This document shows positions 35,957 through 45,141 of a stretch of 64,000 bases of DNA, one piece after another (the first letter of the stretch is position 1; each line of letters begins with the position of its first letter). The notes beneath the pieces were generated by a model. The model was not told where the DNA came from. It did no database searches and saw only the letters and a list, made by a program, of their open reading frames with translations. Source of the stretch: Actinoallomurus spadix. Its GTDB lineage: Bacteria > Actinomycetota > Actinomycetes > Streptosporangiales > Streptosporangiaceae. The DNA lies in contig NZ_JAMXMX010000034.1 in NCBI RefSeq assembly GCF_024055725.1, positions 1-64,000 on the forward strand, read 5' to 3'. The translations under genes and the position numbers were made by a program.

Positions 35957-36799
35957 ATGTCTGTTTCGACCAGTCGGCCGACCACGCTGTACGGCGGCCA
36001 GACCGGACGCCGCGTGACCGTACGCGACATCGCGGCGGCCAAGGAGCGCGGCGAGAAGTGGCCCATGCTCACCGCGTACGACGCGCTCACCGCGCGGGTC
36101 TTCGACGACGCGGGCATCCCGGTGCTGCTCGTCGGCGACTCCGCCGGAATGGTGGTGTTCGGCCACGAGTCCACGATCCCCGTCACCGTCGACGACCTCA
36201 TCCCGCTCACCGCGGCCGTCGTGCGCGGCACCACCCGCGCCATGGTCGTCGCCGACCTGCCGTTCGGCGCGTACCAGGCCGGGGTCGCCGAGGCCCTGCA
36301 CACCGGGGCGCGGTTCCTCAAGGAGGCCGGCGCGCACGCGGTCAAGCTCGAAGGCGGCCGCCGGGTGCTCCCGCAGGTGGAGGCGCTGGTCGCGGCGGGC
36401 ATTCCCGTCATGGCGCACCTGGGCCTCACGCCGCAGTCGGTGAACGCCTTCGGCGGCTACCGCGTCCAGGGACGCGGTGAGGACGGCGAGCGCCTCATGG
36501 CCGACGCCAAGGACCTCGAGGCGGCCGGTGCGTTCTCCGTGGTGCTCGAGTGCGTGCCCGCGGAACTCGCCGAGCGCGTCACCGCCGCGCTGTCCATCCC
36601 GACGATCGGGATCGGCGCGGGCGCCGGCACCGACGCGCAGGTGCTGGTGTGGCAGGACATGGCCGGCCTCACCCCGCACACCGCGAAGTTCGTCAAGAAG
36701 TACGCCGACGTGGCGGGCGTGCTGAGCGGCGCCGTCCAGGAGTTCGCCGCGGACGTCGTCTCGGGCGCCTTCCCCGGCCCCGAACACGGCTACCGCTGA
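35957..36799 (+). CDS. panB: 3-methyl-2-oxobutanoate hydroxymethyltransferase
   Basis: A 280-residue TIM-barrel enzyme, first step of pantothenate (CoA) synthesis: adds a hydroxymethyl group from methylene-tetrahydrofolate to 2-ketoisovalerate. Signatures are [59 protein letters not shown] and [20 protein letters not shown], with the Mg-binding Asp residues and catalytic Glu in [17 protein letters not shown] precedes the ATG at ideal distance. In many actinomycetes it lies near glnA2, nadE and glnE, as here. The hairpin at 36811 separates it from nadE. Confidence 0.97.
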   Translation: MSVSTSRPTTLYGGQTGRRVTVRDIAAAKERGEKWPMLTAYDALTARVFDDAGIPVLLVGDSAGMVVFGHESTIPVTVDDLIPLTAAVVRGTTRAMVVADLPFGAYQAGVAEALHTGARFLKEAGAHAVKLEGGRRVLPQVEALVAAGIPVMAHLGLTPQSVNAFGGYRVQGRGEDGERLMADAKDLEAAGAFSVVLECVPAELAERVTAALSIPTIGIGAGAGTDAQVLVWQDMAGLTPHTAKFVKKYADVAGVLSGAVQEFAADVVSGAFPGPEHGYR

Positions 36800-36810
36800 C
36801 CCGCGTGACC

Positions 36811-36832
36811 GCCGCCCGGTCCGCCGGGCGGC
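36811..36832. terminator. Hairpin between convergent panB and nadE
   Basis: GCCGCCCGG and CCGGGCGGC enclose a four-base loop TCCG, twelve bases after the panB stop and about 60 bases after the nadE stop on the other strand; it may serve both genes. Confidence 0.65.
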
Positions 36833-36893
36833 TGCCGGCGCCGGGGATTTTGGTCGGTAAGGTGACGAACATCCTCGGCGCTCCGGGAACCCC

Positions 36894-38738
36894 TCAGGCG
36901 TTCTCGGCGGTCTGCTCCTTGGCGACGCGCGCCGGGTCGGCGGTGCCGGGGGCGACGATCTCGCGCCACTTGTTCGTGATCGGAAGCCTGCGGTCGCGGC
37001 CGAAGTTCTTCGGAGTGATCTTCGGGCCCGGCGGGTACTGGCGGCGCTTGTACTCGGCCGCGTCGACCAGCCGGATCACCCGCTCGACCAGGTCCGGGTC
37101 GTGCCCCGCGGCGATGAGGGAGTCCCGGCCCATGTCCTTCTCGACGTAGTCGTCCAGGAGTGCGTCGAGGATGTCGTACGGCGGGAGCGAGTCGGTGTCG
37201 AGCTGGCCGGGACGCAGCTCCGCGGACGGCGGCTTGTCGATGATGTTCTGCGGAATCGGCGGGGTCTCGGACGGGCGGGTGAACGGGTGCGCCCCGTCGA
37301 TCCGCTCGTTGCGCCACCGGCACAGCGCGAACACCGTGATCTTCGGGACGTCCTTGATCGGCCCGTAACCGCCGGCGGAGTCGCCGTACAGCGTGGAGTA
37401 GCCGGTGGCCAGCTCGCTCTTGTTCCCGGTGGTCAGGACCAGGTGGCCGTGCTCGTTGGACAGGCCCATGAGGATGGTGCCGCGGACCCGCGCCTGGAGG
37501 TTCTCGGCGGCCAGGCCGTGCAGCTCCAGCTCCGCCTCGAAGGCGTCGACGATGCCGCGGATCGGCACCGTGCGGGAGTGGATGCCCTGCCGCTTGACCA
37601 GGTCCTCCGCGTCGGTGATCGAGTGATCGCTGGAGTAGCGGCTGGGCATGAGCACGGTGTGCACGTTGTCCGGGCCGATGGCGTCCGCGGCGATCGTGGC
37701 GACGAGCGCTGAGTCGATGCCGCCGGACAGGCCGAGGATGACCGAGCGGAAGCCGTTCTTGCGGACGTAGTCGCGCACGCCGAGCACGAGCGCGCCGTAC
37801 ACCTCGCCGAGGTCGCCCAGCGGCTCGGCGCAGGGCGGCTCCTCCGGGGGGTACGCCGGCACCGGGTCAGGCGACAGCAGCACACGCTCGATGGTGATGG
37901 TGGTGCCGTCGCGCCCGTCGGCGGGCGTCTCTCCCGGCGTGAACTCCGCCGGGGCGGCGGGCAGGTCGAGGTCGGCGACGAGCAGGTCCTCGGTGAACTG
38001 CGGCCCGCGGGCGATCAGCTCGCCCGCGCCGTTGACGATGACGGAGTCGCCGTCGAAGATCAGCTCGTCCTGGCCGCCGACGAGATTGACGTACGCGAGC
38101 GCGCACCCGGCCTCGCGGGCCCGCCGCGCGCACAGGTCCAGGCGCACGTCGTCCTTGTTGCGCTCGTACGGCGATGCGTTCGGGGTGACGAGCAGCCGGG
38201 CGCCGGCGTCACGGGCCACCGTGACCGGCCCGCCCTCCTGCCACAGGTCCTCACAGATCGCCACGGCGACGTCGACGCCGTGGAGCCGGAAGACGGGCAG
38301 CCGGTCGCCGCGGACGAAGTAGCGGTACTCGTCGAAGACGCCGTAGTTCGGCAGGTGGTGCTTCGCGGTGCGGACGACGACCCGGCCCTGGTACAGGACG
38401 GCGGCCGCGTCGAGCGGCGCGCCGGCGGGCTGGCCGACGCGGTCGACGACGTCGGAGCGCCGGTCGAGGTAGCCGAGCACGACGGCGAGCTCGCCGAGGC
38501 CCTCGTCGGCGAGCCGCCGGGCCGTCGCCTCCAGCGTGGCGATCGACGCGTCCACGAACGACTTGCGCAGCGCGAGGTCCTCCACCGGGTAGCCGGTGAG
38601 GAACATCTCCGGGAAGACGACGAGGTGCGCGCCGCGGTCGGCGGCGCGCCGGGTCCATTCGACGGTGAGGTCGGCGTTGCCGGTCAGGTCGCCGACGGTC
38701 CCGTCCACCTGAGCGAGTGCGATACGAAGCTGTGCCAC
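36894..38738 (-). CDS. nadE: Glutamine-dependent NAD+ synthetase
   Basis: A 614-residue two-domain enzyme completing NAD synthesis. Residues 1-270 are the nitrilase-type glutaminase: Glu44 in VFPEMFLTGYPVEDL, Lys in RTAKHHLPNYGVFDE and Cys in VAVAICEDLWQEGG form the triad that makes ammonia, channelled to the second domain. From about residue 320 the adenylating synthetase has the PP-loop VILGLSGGIDSALVATIAAD, SRYSSDHSITDAEDL and STLYGDSAGGYGPIKDVPK. Length is typical of actinobacterial two-domain NadE. GTG start with AGGAG nearby. It belongs to the conserved panB-glnA2-glnE neighbourhood. Confidence 0.97.
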   Translation of the reverse strand: MAQLRIALAQVDGTVGDLTGNADLTVEWTRRAADRGAHLVVFPEMFLTGYPVEDLALRKSFVDASIATLEATARRLADEGLGELAVVLGYLDRRSDVVDRVGQPAGAPLDAAAVLYQGRVVVRTAKHHLPNYGVFDEYRYFVRGDRLPVFRLHGVDVAVAICEDLWQEGGPVTVARDAGARLLVTPNASPYERNKDDVRLDLCARRAREAGCALAYVNLVGGQDELIFDGDSVIVNGAGELIARGPQFTEDLLVADLDLPAAPAEFTPGETPADGRDGTTITIERVLLSPDPVPAYPPEEPPCAEPLGDLGEVYGALVLGVRDYVRKNGFRSVILGLSGGIDSALVATIAADAIGPDNVHTVLMPSRYSSDHSITDAEDLVKRQGIHSRTVPIRGIVDAFEAELELHGLAAENLQARVRGTILMGLSNEHGHLVLTTGNKSELATGYSTLYGDSAGGYGPIKDVPKITVFALCRWRNERIDGAHPFTRPSETPPIPQNIIDKPPSAELRPGQLDTDSLPPYDILDALLDDYVEKDMGRDSLIAAGHDPDLVERVIRLVDAAEYKRRQYPPGPKITPKNFGRDRRLPITNKWREIVAPGTADPARVAKEQTAENA

Positions 38739-38796
38739 GCTCCTGAGACTAGACGGGACCTTCAGGACGGTGCCGCGAGGGACCGGACGATCGTGT

Positions 38797-40044
38797 TCAC
38801 CCCCGGGTGTCGCGCGGCGGCGACGGCAGCATCCGTACCTCGGAGAACAGTAGCGGGATCAGGACGACGAGGATCTGCAGGGTCCCCGCGGTCCAGAGCG
38901 TCGTCCGCAGGCCGAAGCAGGCGGCGACGGGCGCCACCAGCGCCAGGCCGAGCGGCTGGCAGGCGAGCGCCCCCGCCCACTCGTAGGCGCAGACGCGCGA
39001 CAGGGCCGTCGCCGGGATGTGGTGCTGGAGGGCCGTCTCCCACAGTGTGTTGAAGACCATGAGGACGAGGCCGCCGCAGAACGCCGCGATCGCGATGCCG
39101 GCCACCGTGAGCCCGGAGGCCAGGGCGAGGGTCGGGCACGCGAACATCACCATCATCGCGACTCCCCAGCGCAGCGGGTACCGCGGCCGTACGCACAGCG
39201 CGATCGCCCCGCCGCCGAGGCAGCCGCCGCCGAACGTCGCGGAGATCAGCGCCCACGCCCCCGCGCCCCCGAACGACCGGGCGCTCACCGTGGGACCGAG
39301 CACCGAGAACGCCCCGTACAGGAGGTTGACCAGGGAGGACGCCACGATGACGCTCCACACCCACCGCCGGGACCGGAACTCTCGCCAGCCGTCGGCGAGT
39401 TCGCGGGCGAACCTCTGCGGGCGTTCCCGGCAGGCCCGCCCGAGCCGCAGCCGGGACAGGCACGCCGCGCTGCCCGCGAACGTCGCGGAGTCCGCGGCGA
39501 GCGCCCAGCCCGGACCGACGCCGACGACCAGGGCGCCGGCCAGCGCGGGCCCGGTGAGGAGCGACGCGGACAGGGCCAGGACCCGCAGCGCGTTGGCGGG
39601 CTGCCGCTGCTCGGGCCGTGTCGTCGCCTGGACGACCCCGGCGACGGCGGGCCCGGAGAGCGCGGCGGCGATCCCGTGGACCGCCTGCAGGACCACGAGG
39701 TGCCACACCCGGGCGGCGCCGCAGATCAGGAGGGCCGCCGCGAGGCCCTGGCTGACGGCCCGTACGAGGTCGGAGCCGAGCATCAGCGAGTGGCGGGGAA
39801 GGCGGTCGGCGATGACGCCGCCGATCAGCGTGAACATGACCTGCGCCGCCGACCCGGTGGCGAGGACGACGCCGAGGTCGGCGGCGCGCCCGGTCAGGCC
39901 GAGGACGGCGAAGGCGAGGGCGGGCGCGACCATGCCGTCACCGAGCAGGGAGGTGCACTGGCCGAGGAAGAACCAGCGGAAATCGCGCTCCCGGAGAACG
40001 GAGAGCCCGTGCGCCAGGCCACAGGACCTCGGAGCCTCCACCAT
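38797..40044 (-). CDS. MFS transporter (EntS/MFS_3-like)
   Basis: A 415-residue transporter with about twelve hydrophobic helices. The start LRERDFRWFFLGQCTSLLGD is the hallmark of the MFS_3 branch, which contains enterobactin exporter EntS and macrolide exporter-like proteins, and the DRLPRHSLMLGSDLVRAVSQ loop is motif A-like. The ribosome site is weak. It sits alone between nadE and the GH16 gene. Substrate unknown; there is no iron box in front of it. Confidence 0.85.
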   Translation of the reverse strand: MVEAPRSCGLAHGLSVLRERDFRWFFLGQCTSLLGDGMVAPALAFAVLGLTGRAADLGVVLATGSAAQVMFTLIGGVIADRLPRHSLMLGSDLVRAVSQGLAAALLICGAARVWHLVVLQAVHGIAAALSGPAVAGVVQATTRPEQRQPANALRVLALSASLLTGPALAGALVVGVGPGWALAADSATFAGSAACLSRLRLGRACRERPQRFARELADGWREFRSRRWVWSVIVASSLVNLLYGAFSVLGPTVSARSFGGAGAWALISATFGGGCLGGGAIALCVRPRYPLRWGVAMMVMFACPTLALASGLTVAGIAIAAFCGGLVLMVFNTLWETALQHHIPATALSRVCAYEWAGALACQPLGLALVAPVAACFGLRTTLWTAGTLQILVVLIPLLFSEVRMLPSPPRDTRG

Positions 40045-40287
40045 TCAGCTCGTACGCCGTCTCGGAGGGAATTAACCACCTGAAGTTAGACATTCCACAC
40101 GAATCGGTCAACCCCCGCGAGAGAGAAGAGGGTGGTACACGTCCGTTCATGAGTTGAACAGGTAGCCGACTGCAGACCGTTCGTGTGTTCATGCCTTGAC
40201 CAGAAGGTATTTCGGGGGGACAGTGAGGCGGCAGCCTCCCGACTGCGCGCTCATGGCTCCGCCCCCGCTCTCGGAAGAGAGGTACCT

Positions 40288-41673
40288 ATGAGTGCGACCC
40301 CCGCCAGGCGGGGCAGGCTCCGCCTGCGAGCGACCCTCGCCCTGCTGTCCTCACTCATCGTCGCGGGCGCCGCGGCGACCGTCACCACCGGCGCGGCCCA
40401 CGCCTCCGCGCCCGGCGCCCCGCCCGGCTGGACGACCGTGTTCACCGACGACTTCAACGGTCCCGCGGGCTCCGGCGTCGACACCGCGAACTGGCAGTAC
40501 ACGACGGGGACGAGCTACCCCGGCGGCCCCGCGAACTTCGGCACCGGGGAGGTCGAGACGATGACCTCCTCGACCTCCAACGTCTCCCTCGACGGCGCGG
40601 GGAACCTGCGCGTCACCCCGCAGCGCGACGGCGCCGGGAACTGGACCTCCGGCCGGATCGAGACCCGGCGCTCGGACTTCCAGCCGCCCGCCGGCGGCAG
40701 ACTCCGGGTCGAGGCGCGGATCCAGATGCCGGACGTCACCGGCGCGGCGGCGCGCGGCTACTGGCCGGCGTTCTGGATGCTCGGTGCCCCCTATCGCGGG
40801 AACTGGTGGAACTGGCCGGGCATCGGCGAGCTCGACATCATGGAGAACGTTCAAGGCATCAACAACGAGTGGGCCACGATGCACTGCGGCACCAGCCCCG
40901 ACGGCCCGTGTCACGAGACGAACGGGATCAGCGGCCAGCGCGCCTGCTCTCCGACGACCTGCCAGGCCGCATTCCACACTTACGCCCTCGAATGGGATCG
41001 GAGTACGAGCCCGGAACAGATGCGGTTCTACCTCGACGGCGTCAACTTCCACACCGTGCGCGCCGACCAGATGGACGCCACCACGTGGGCGAACGCGACG
41101 AACCACGGCTACTTCGTCATCCTGAACGTCGCGATGGGCGGCGGGTTCCCGGCGGCGTACGGCGGCGGCCCGGACTCCGGCACCGTCCCCGGCCACCCCA
41201 TGCTCGTCGACTACGTCGCGGTGTGGCAGACCGGCGGAGGGAGCACGCCCGCGCCGGGCGGCCGCGACGCCTACGCGCAGATCCAGGCCGAGTCCTACGA
41301 CCAGCAGTCCGGCCTGGCCACGGAGACGACGACCGACGGCGGCGGCGGCCAGGACGTCGGGTGGGCCGCGAACGGCGACTGGGCCCTGTACAAGGGCGTC
41401 GACTTCGGATCCACGCCCGCGAAACAGTTCTACGCGCGGGTCGCGAGCGGCGCCGCCGACGGCGTGAGCGGGCTGGTCGAGGTGCGTCTCGACAGCCGTT
41501 CCAACGCCCCGATCGGGAGCTTCGCCGTCGGGAACACCGGCGGCTGGCAGAGCTGGCGCACGGTCCCGGCCAACATCACCGGGGTCACCGGCACGCACGA
41601 TGTGTACCTGACCTTCAGCAGCGGGCAGCCCGCCGACTTCGTCAACGTCAACTGGTTCGACTTCGGTCACTGA
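40288..41673 (+). CDS. Secreted GH16 endo-beta-1,3-glucanase with CBM6
   Basis: A 461-residue exported enzyme. The signal peptide (RLRLRATLALLSSLIVAGAA) ends near AHASAPG. The GH16 catalytic jelly roll carries the retaining-enzyme signature GELDIMENVQ, with Glu181 as nucleophile, Asp183 assisting and Glu186 as acid/base. Surrounding blocks WTTVFTDDFNGPAGSG, GYWPAFWMLGAPYRG and GYFVILNVAMGGGFP match laminarinases. After a GGGSTPAPGG linker the last 130 residues form a CBM6-type module (AESYDQQSGLATETTTDGGG, then VGWAANGDWALYKGVDFGS). It should cut fungal or plant beta-1,3-glucan outside the cell. ATG follows GGAAGAGAGG. Confidence 0.94.
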   Translation: MSATPARRGRLRLRATLALLSSLIVAGAAATVTTGAAHASAPGAPPGWTTVFTDDFNGPAGSGVDTANWQYTTGTSYPGGPANFGTGEVETMTSSTSNVSLDGAGNLRVTPQRDGAGNWTSGRIETRRSDFQPPAGGRLRVEARIQMPDVTGAAARGYWPAFWMLGAPYRGNWWNWPGIGELDIMENVQGINNEWATMHCGTSPDGPCHETNGISGQRACSPTTCQAAFHTYALEWDRSTSPEQMRFYLDGVNFHTVRADQMDATTWANATNHGYFVILNVAMGGGFPAAYGGGPDSGTVPGHPMLVDYVAVWQTGGGSTPAPGGRDAYAQIQAESYDQQSGLATETTTDGGGGQDVGWAANGDWALYKGVDFGSTPAKQFYARVASGAADGVSGLVEVRLDSRSNAPIGSFAVGNTGGWQSWRTVPANITGVTGTHDVYLTFSSGQPADFVNVNWFDFGH

Positions 41674-41676
41674 GAC

Positions 41677-41730
41677 GTGCGGGCGCGGGGTGCCGACCGG
41701 TTTCCCGCCCCGCCCGCCTCGCGCCCGCAC
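41677..41730 (+). terminator. Inverted repeat between convergent glucanase and MFS genes
   Basis: GTGCGGGCGCG and its exact reverse complement flank a 32-base loop just after the glucanase stop codon. The long loop makes it a weak terminator candidate. Confidence 0.4.
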
Positions 41731-41749
41731 CCTTCCGGCCTTGGCGCCC

Positions 41750-42982
41750 TCACGGCGCCAGGGCCCGCCGCCGTCTCCGGACCGCGGGGCCGAGCGCGAG
41801 CGCACCGGCGGCGGCGGACCCGCACAGGGCGGCGCAGACGAGCCACGGCGACCAGGGGGCCAGGCCGAGCAGCCAGCCGCCGACCGGCGGGCCGAGCAGC
41901 GACGCCGCCGCGAACGCCGTTCCGTACAACCCGTTGTAGCGCCCCCGCAGGTGCGCCGGCGCGAGGTCCGCGATGATCGCGGTGGACACCGCCGCGAAGA
42001 GGACCTCGCCCAGCGTCCACACCAGGACCGTCGCCGCGAACGCCCAGGCCGACGACGCGAGCGCGGTCAGCCCGAACCCGGCCCCGACCACGGCGACGCC
42101 CACCGCAAGGACCCGGCTGTGGTCGCGGCGGCCGAGCCAGGCGCCGATCAGCGGCTGCACGACGACGATCCCGACGCCGTTGACGGCCATCGCGAAGCCG
42201 TACACCGACGGCGCGAGTCCCGCGTGCCGCATCGCCAGCGGGAGGGTCGAGTAACACTGCATGTAGACGAACCCGTAGCAGAGGACCACCAGGACCGAGC
42301 CGACGGCGACGCGGTCCCGCAGGACGTCCGCGAGCCCGCCGGGTTCGCGCTCCGCGCGCCGGGCGCGGGTCTCCGGCACCGCCCGCCAGACCAGGAGGCC
42401 GCAGATCACGCAGGTGGCCGCGTCGATCCAGAACAGCCAGGAGAAGCCGGCCCGCGCCAGCGTTCCGCCGAGCACCATCGCGACCGCGAAGCCCAGGTTG
42501 ATCGCCCAGAACAGCAGCCCGAACGCCCGGGTCCGCTCGGCGGGCCCGACCAGGTCGGCCAGCAGCGCCTGCGAGGCCGGGCGGAACGCGTCGATGGTCA
42601 GGCCGAGCACGAACACCAGCACGATCAGAGCCGGGGTCGCGGTCGTGTACCCGAGCGCGAGCATCGCGGCGGCGGTGGCCAGCATCCCGCCGGTCAGCGT
42701 GGCCCGCCGCCCGACCCGGTCGGCCAGCACTCCGCCGACGATCTGGGAGATGATCGAGCCGAGACCGAACAGCGCCAGCACGAGCCCGGTCGCGCCGGCC
42801 GACAGACCGCGCACTCCTGTCAGATAGAAGGCGAGGAACGGCTCGACCATCGTGCCGAGCCGGTTGACGAAGCTGCCGGTCCACAGCGCCCAGAAGCCTC
42901 GTGGCAGGCCGCCGATCCGCGTGTGGAGGAACGCGGGGAGCCGGGTGGGCGGGGGAGCGGGCAGCTCGTCGACGGAGGTCAT
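41750..42982 (-). CDS. MFS exporter divergent from an ArsR regulator (MdtH-like)
   Basis: A 410-residue MFS protein with twelve helices. Seen are GSFVNRLGTMVEPFLAFYLT, motif A as GGVLADRVGRRATLTGG and motif C-like AINLGFAVAMVLGGTLARAG, the arrangement of MdtH/YceL-type drug exporters. It is divergent, with 55 bases between, from a DUF5937 ArsR regulator whose start codon carries a palindrome, so it is probably under that repressor's control. No Shine-Dalgarno is clear. Confidence 0.87.
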   Translation of the reverse strand: MTSVDELPAPPPTRLPAFLHTRIGGLPRGFWALWTGSFVNRLGTMVEPFLAFYLTGVRGLSAGATGLVLALFGLGSIISQIVGGVLADRVGRRATLTGGMLATAAAMLALGYTTATPALIVLVFVLGLTIDAFRPASQALLADLVGPAERTRAFGLLFWAINLGFAVAMVLGGTLARAGFSWLFWIDAATCVICGLLVWRAVPETRARRAEREPGGLADVLRDRVAVGSVLVVLCYGFVYMQCYSTLPLAMRHAGLAPSVYGFAMAVNGVGIVVVQPLIGAWLGRRDHSRVLAVGVAVVGAGFGLTALASSAWAFAATVLVWTLGEVLFAAVSTAIIADLAPAHLRGRYNGLYGTAFAAASLLGPPVGGWLLGLAPWSPWLVCAALCGSAAAGALALGPAVRRRRRALAP

Positions 42983-43022
42983 GCGGGAATGGTCGACAAG
43001 ACGCGCGCCCGGCTGGAACTCT

Positions 43023-43038
43023 TTTAGCGGTGCCTAAA
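43023..43038. promoter_or_regulatory. TTTAG-N6-CTAAA palindrome at the ArsR start codon
   Basis: The perfect arms TTTAG and CTAAA flank six bases, and the last A is the first base of the regulator's ATG. The site lies in the 55-base space shared with the divergent MFS gene and would allow the ArsR protein to repress both. Confidence 0.55.
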
Positions 43039-44030
43039 TGATCGAGTTCCTCTTCGCCCCCGACGACGTCGCGCGCGTCCGGTTCGCGTTCTCGCCCCTC
43101 TGGGAGCTGATGCACGGCCTGCGGGTGCTCGCCGACCCGTCCCGGCGCGCGCTGCATCTTCCGTGGGTCCGTGACGTACGGCCCCGGCTGCGCGGGCTCG
43201 ACCTGACGCCGTTGCACGCCCTCGTCCCGGCGGACGGGTACATGCCCGACTTCCTGACGCCGCCGCCGGACTCCCCGCTGCCGGACTTCGCCGCCGAACT
43301 GGCGCGGGTGCGGGCCACACCCGCCCGCCGCGTCGCCGCGGAGATCCTGAAGGTCGGGGAGGGAACCGTGGAGCCGGCGTCGCCGCGCGCGCGGCGACGG
43401 GCGATGGCCGAGGCTCCCGAGCGCGCCCTCGCCCAGGTGGCGGACCTGATCGAGGCGTACTGGGAGGCGGCCCTCGAAGGGGCCTGGCCGAGGATGCGGG
43501 CGCTGCTGGAGGCCGACGTGCTCCGGCGGTCCCGTGCCCTGACCGAGCGCGGGGCCGAGGGACTCTTCGCCGGCCTCCACGAGGAGGTCCGCTGGCACGG
43601 CGACCGGCTCGCCGTCCGGCGCAGGTGGCACCATCGCGGTCCGCTCGCCGGGCGCGGGCTGGTGCTGGTGCCGAGCGCGTTCGTCTGGCCGGCCGTCTCG
43701 GTGATGGTCCCGCCGTACCAGCCGATGCTGAGCTACCCGGCGTACGGTGTCGCGACGCTGTGGGAGACCGTCCCGGCGGCGCCCCCGGACGCCCTCGCGG
43801 CCCTGATCGGACGGCGCCGCGCGTCGCTGCTGCTCGCACTGACGGTCCCGGCCTCGACGACGGAGCTCGCCCGGCGCCTGGCGGTGACCCCCGGCGCGAT
43901 CAGTCAGCACCTGGGTGTCCTGCGCGCGTGCGGGCTGGTGAGCGGGCACCGGGTCGGCAGGCGCGTCCTGTACGCGCGCACGGCGGCCGGCGACGCGCTC
44001 GCGGCGGCGGGCGACACGGGCCCGCGGTGA
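43038..44030 (+). CDS. ArsR-type regulator with DUF5937 domain
   Basis: A 330-residue regulator. The long N-terminal DUF5937 domain carries VARVRFAFSPLWELMHGLRV and WHHRGPLAGRGLVLVPSAFV. The last 80 residues form a winged helix of the ArsR type (PASTTELARRLAVTPGAISQ, then HLGVLRACGLVSGHRVGRRV). Proteins of this build usually control the neighbouring exporter. Its 3' end is duplicated in tandem. The message may be leaderless or very short-leadered because the palindrome touches the ATG and no ribosome site fits. The inducer is unknown. Confidence 0.88.
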   Translation: MIEFLFAPDDVARVRFAFSPLWELMHGLRVLADPSRRALHLPWVRDVRPRLRGLDLTPLHALVPADGYMPDFLTPPPDSPLPDFAAELARVRATPARRVAAEILKVGEGTVEPASPRARRRAMAEAPERALAQVADLIEAYWEAALEGAWPRMRALLEADVLRRSRALTERGAEGLFAGLHEEVRWHGDRLAVRRRWHHRGPLAGRGLVLVPSAFVWPAVSVMVPPYQPMLSYPAYGVATLWETVPAAPPDALAALIGRRRASLLLALTVPASTTELARRLAVTPGAISQHLGVLRACGLVSGHRVGRRVLYARTAAGDALAAAGDTGPR

Positions 44031-44067
44031 CGCGTTCGCGGCGGCGGGCGACACGGACCGGCGGTGA
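43994..44067. repeat. Tandem 37-bp duplication of an ArsR gene end
   Basis: Copies at 43994-44030 and 44031-44067 differ at three of 37 positions. The first contains the final codons and TGA of the DUF5937 gene; the second repeats them, including an in-register TGA, just downstream. Confidence 0.88.
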
Positions 44068-44212
44068 CGTGCGGACGGGCGGTGGCGGCCCGCCCCGGGT
44101 AACGCGCGGCGGGAACGGACGGTGCGATCGACATGGACGTGACGGTGCGCAACTGATTGACTCTTCCGCGTGAGTGGGACGGATGGAGCGTCGTATCCCC
44201 CTCGGAGGCACC

Positions 44213-45022
44213 GTGCACCTGTTCACTCTCTTCCGGGCGTGCGCCATGCCCGCGACGGCGGTGACCGCCTGCCTGCTGGCCGGCTGCGCCCCGCCCGGCC
44301 AGACCGTGCGGGGCGTCCACCTGGTCGCGCGCGGCACGCTCACCACCTGCACGCATCTGCCGTACGCCCCGTTCCAGTTCCAGCGCGGCAAGGCGATCGT
44401 CGGCTTCGACGTGGACCTGATCGACCTGGTCGCCCGGCGGCTCGGCGTGCGGCAGAAGATCGTCGACACCCGGTTCACCGCCATCACCTCGGGCGAGGTG
44501 TTCGCGGTCGCGGCCTGCGACGTGGCGGCCGCCGGCATGACCATCAGCCCGCAGCGGGCCACCGCGATCGACTTCTCCCGGCCGTACTTCGACTCCGGGC
44601 AGGTGCTGATGGCCCGCCGGGACGCGCGGATCGCGCCGGACTCCCTCGGCCCGGGCGGGGTGCGCGTCGGCGTGGTCGTCGGCACGACGGGACAGGCGTA
44701 CGCGCGCCGCCGGGGATGGCAGACGAAGGGGTATGAGAACGCCACCACCGAACTGGACGCGCTGCGCACCGGGCAGGTCGACGCGCTCGTGCAGGACGAT
44801 CCGGTGGTCCGCTATTGGCTCACCGACGAGGCCAACGCGGGATTCACCCTCGTCCCGGGGCTGCTCACCCACGAGCAGTACGGCTTTGCCGTGCGCAAGG
44901 GCCACAACCCGGCGCTGCTGCGGCTGATCGACGACGTCATCGCGCGGATCCGCCGGGACGGCACCTACCGGCGGACGTACGAGAGGTGGATGGGCCCGAT
45001 GCCGCCCGAGTCCACCGGCTGA
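44213..45022 (+). CDS. Amino-acid ABC transporter binding lipoprotein (orphan paralogue)
   Basis: A 269-residue extracellular binding protein of the SBP_bac_3 family for polar amino acids. The signal ends ACLLAGC, a lipobox. The family blocks LTTCTHLPYAPFQFQRGKAI, VGFDVDLIDLVARRLGV, CDVAAAGMTISPQRATAIDF and the final YERWMGPMPPESTG are nearly those of the second copy at 46741, so the two are recent paralogues. This copy has no permease or ATPase of its own next to it and may share those at 47581-49172. GTG start with GGAGG six bases upstream. Confidence 0.93.
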   Translation: MHLFTLFRACAMPATAVTACLLAGCAPPGQTVRGVHLVARGTLTTCTHLPYAPFQFQRGKAIVGFDVDLIDLVARRLGVRQKIVDTRFTAITSGEVFAVAACDVAAAGMTISPQRATAIDFSRPYFDSGQVLMARRDARIAPDSLGPGGVRVGVVVGTTGQAYARRRGWQTKGYENATTELDALRTGQVDALVQDDPVVRYWLTDEANAGFTLVPGLLTHEQYGFAVRKGHNPALLRLIDDVIARIRRDGTYRRTYERWMGPMPPESTG

Positions 45023-45141
45023 CCTCCTGGCGCCGGACGGCGCGGAGGCCGGTCCCGGACCGGACCGGCCGGAACCGGTCAGCCCGTCGCCGCCGTGTCG
45101 GAGACCATGATCCACTTAGGGGTCGCCGATGGGGGAGCGTG

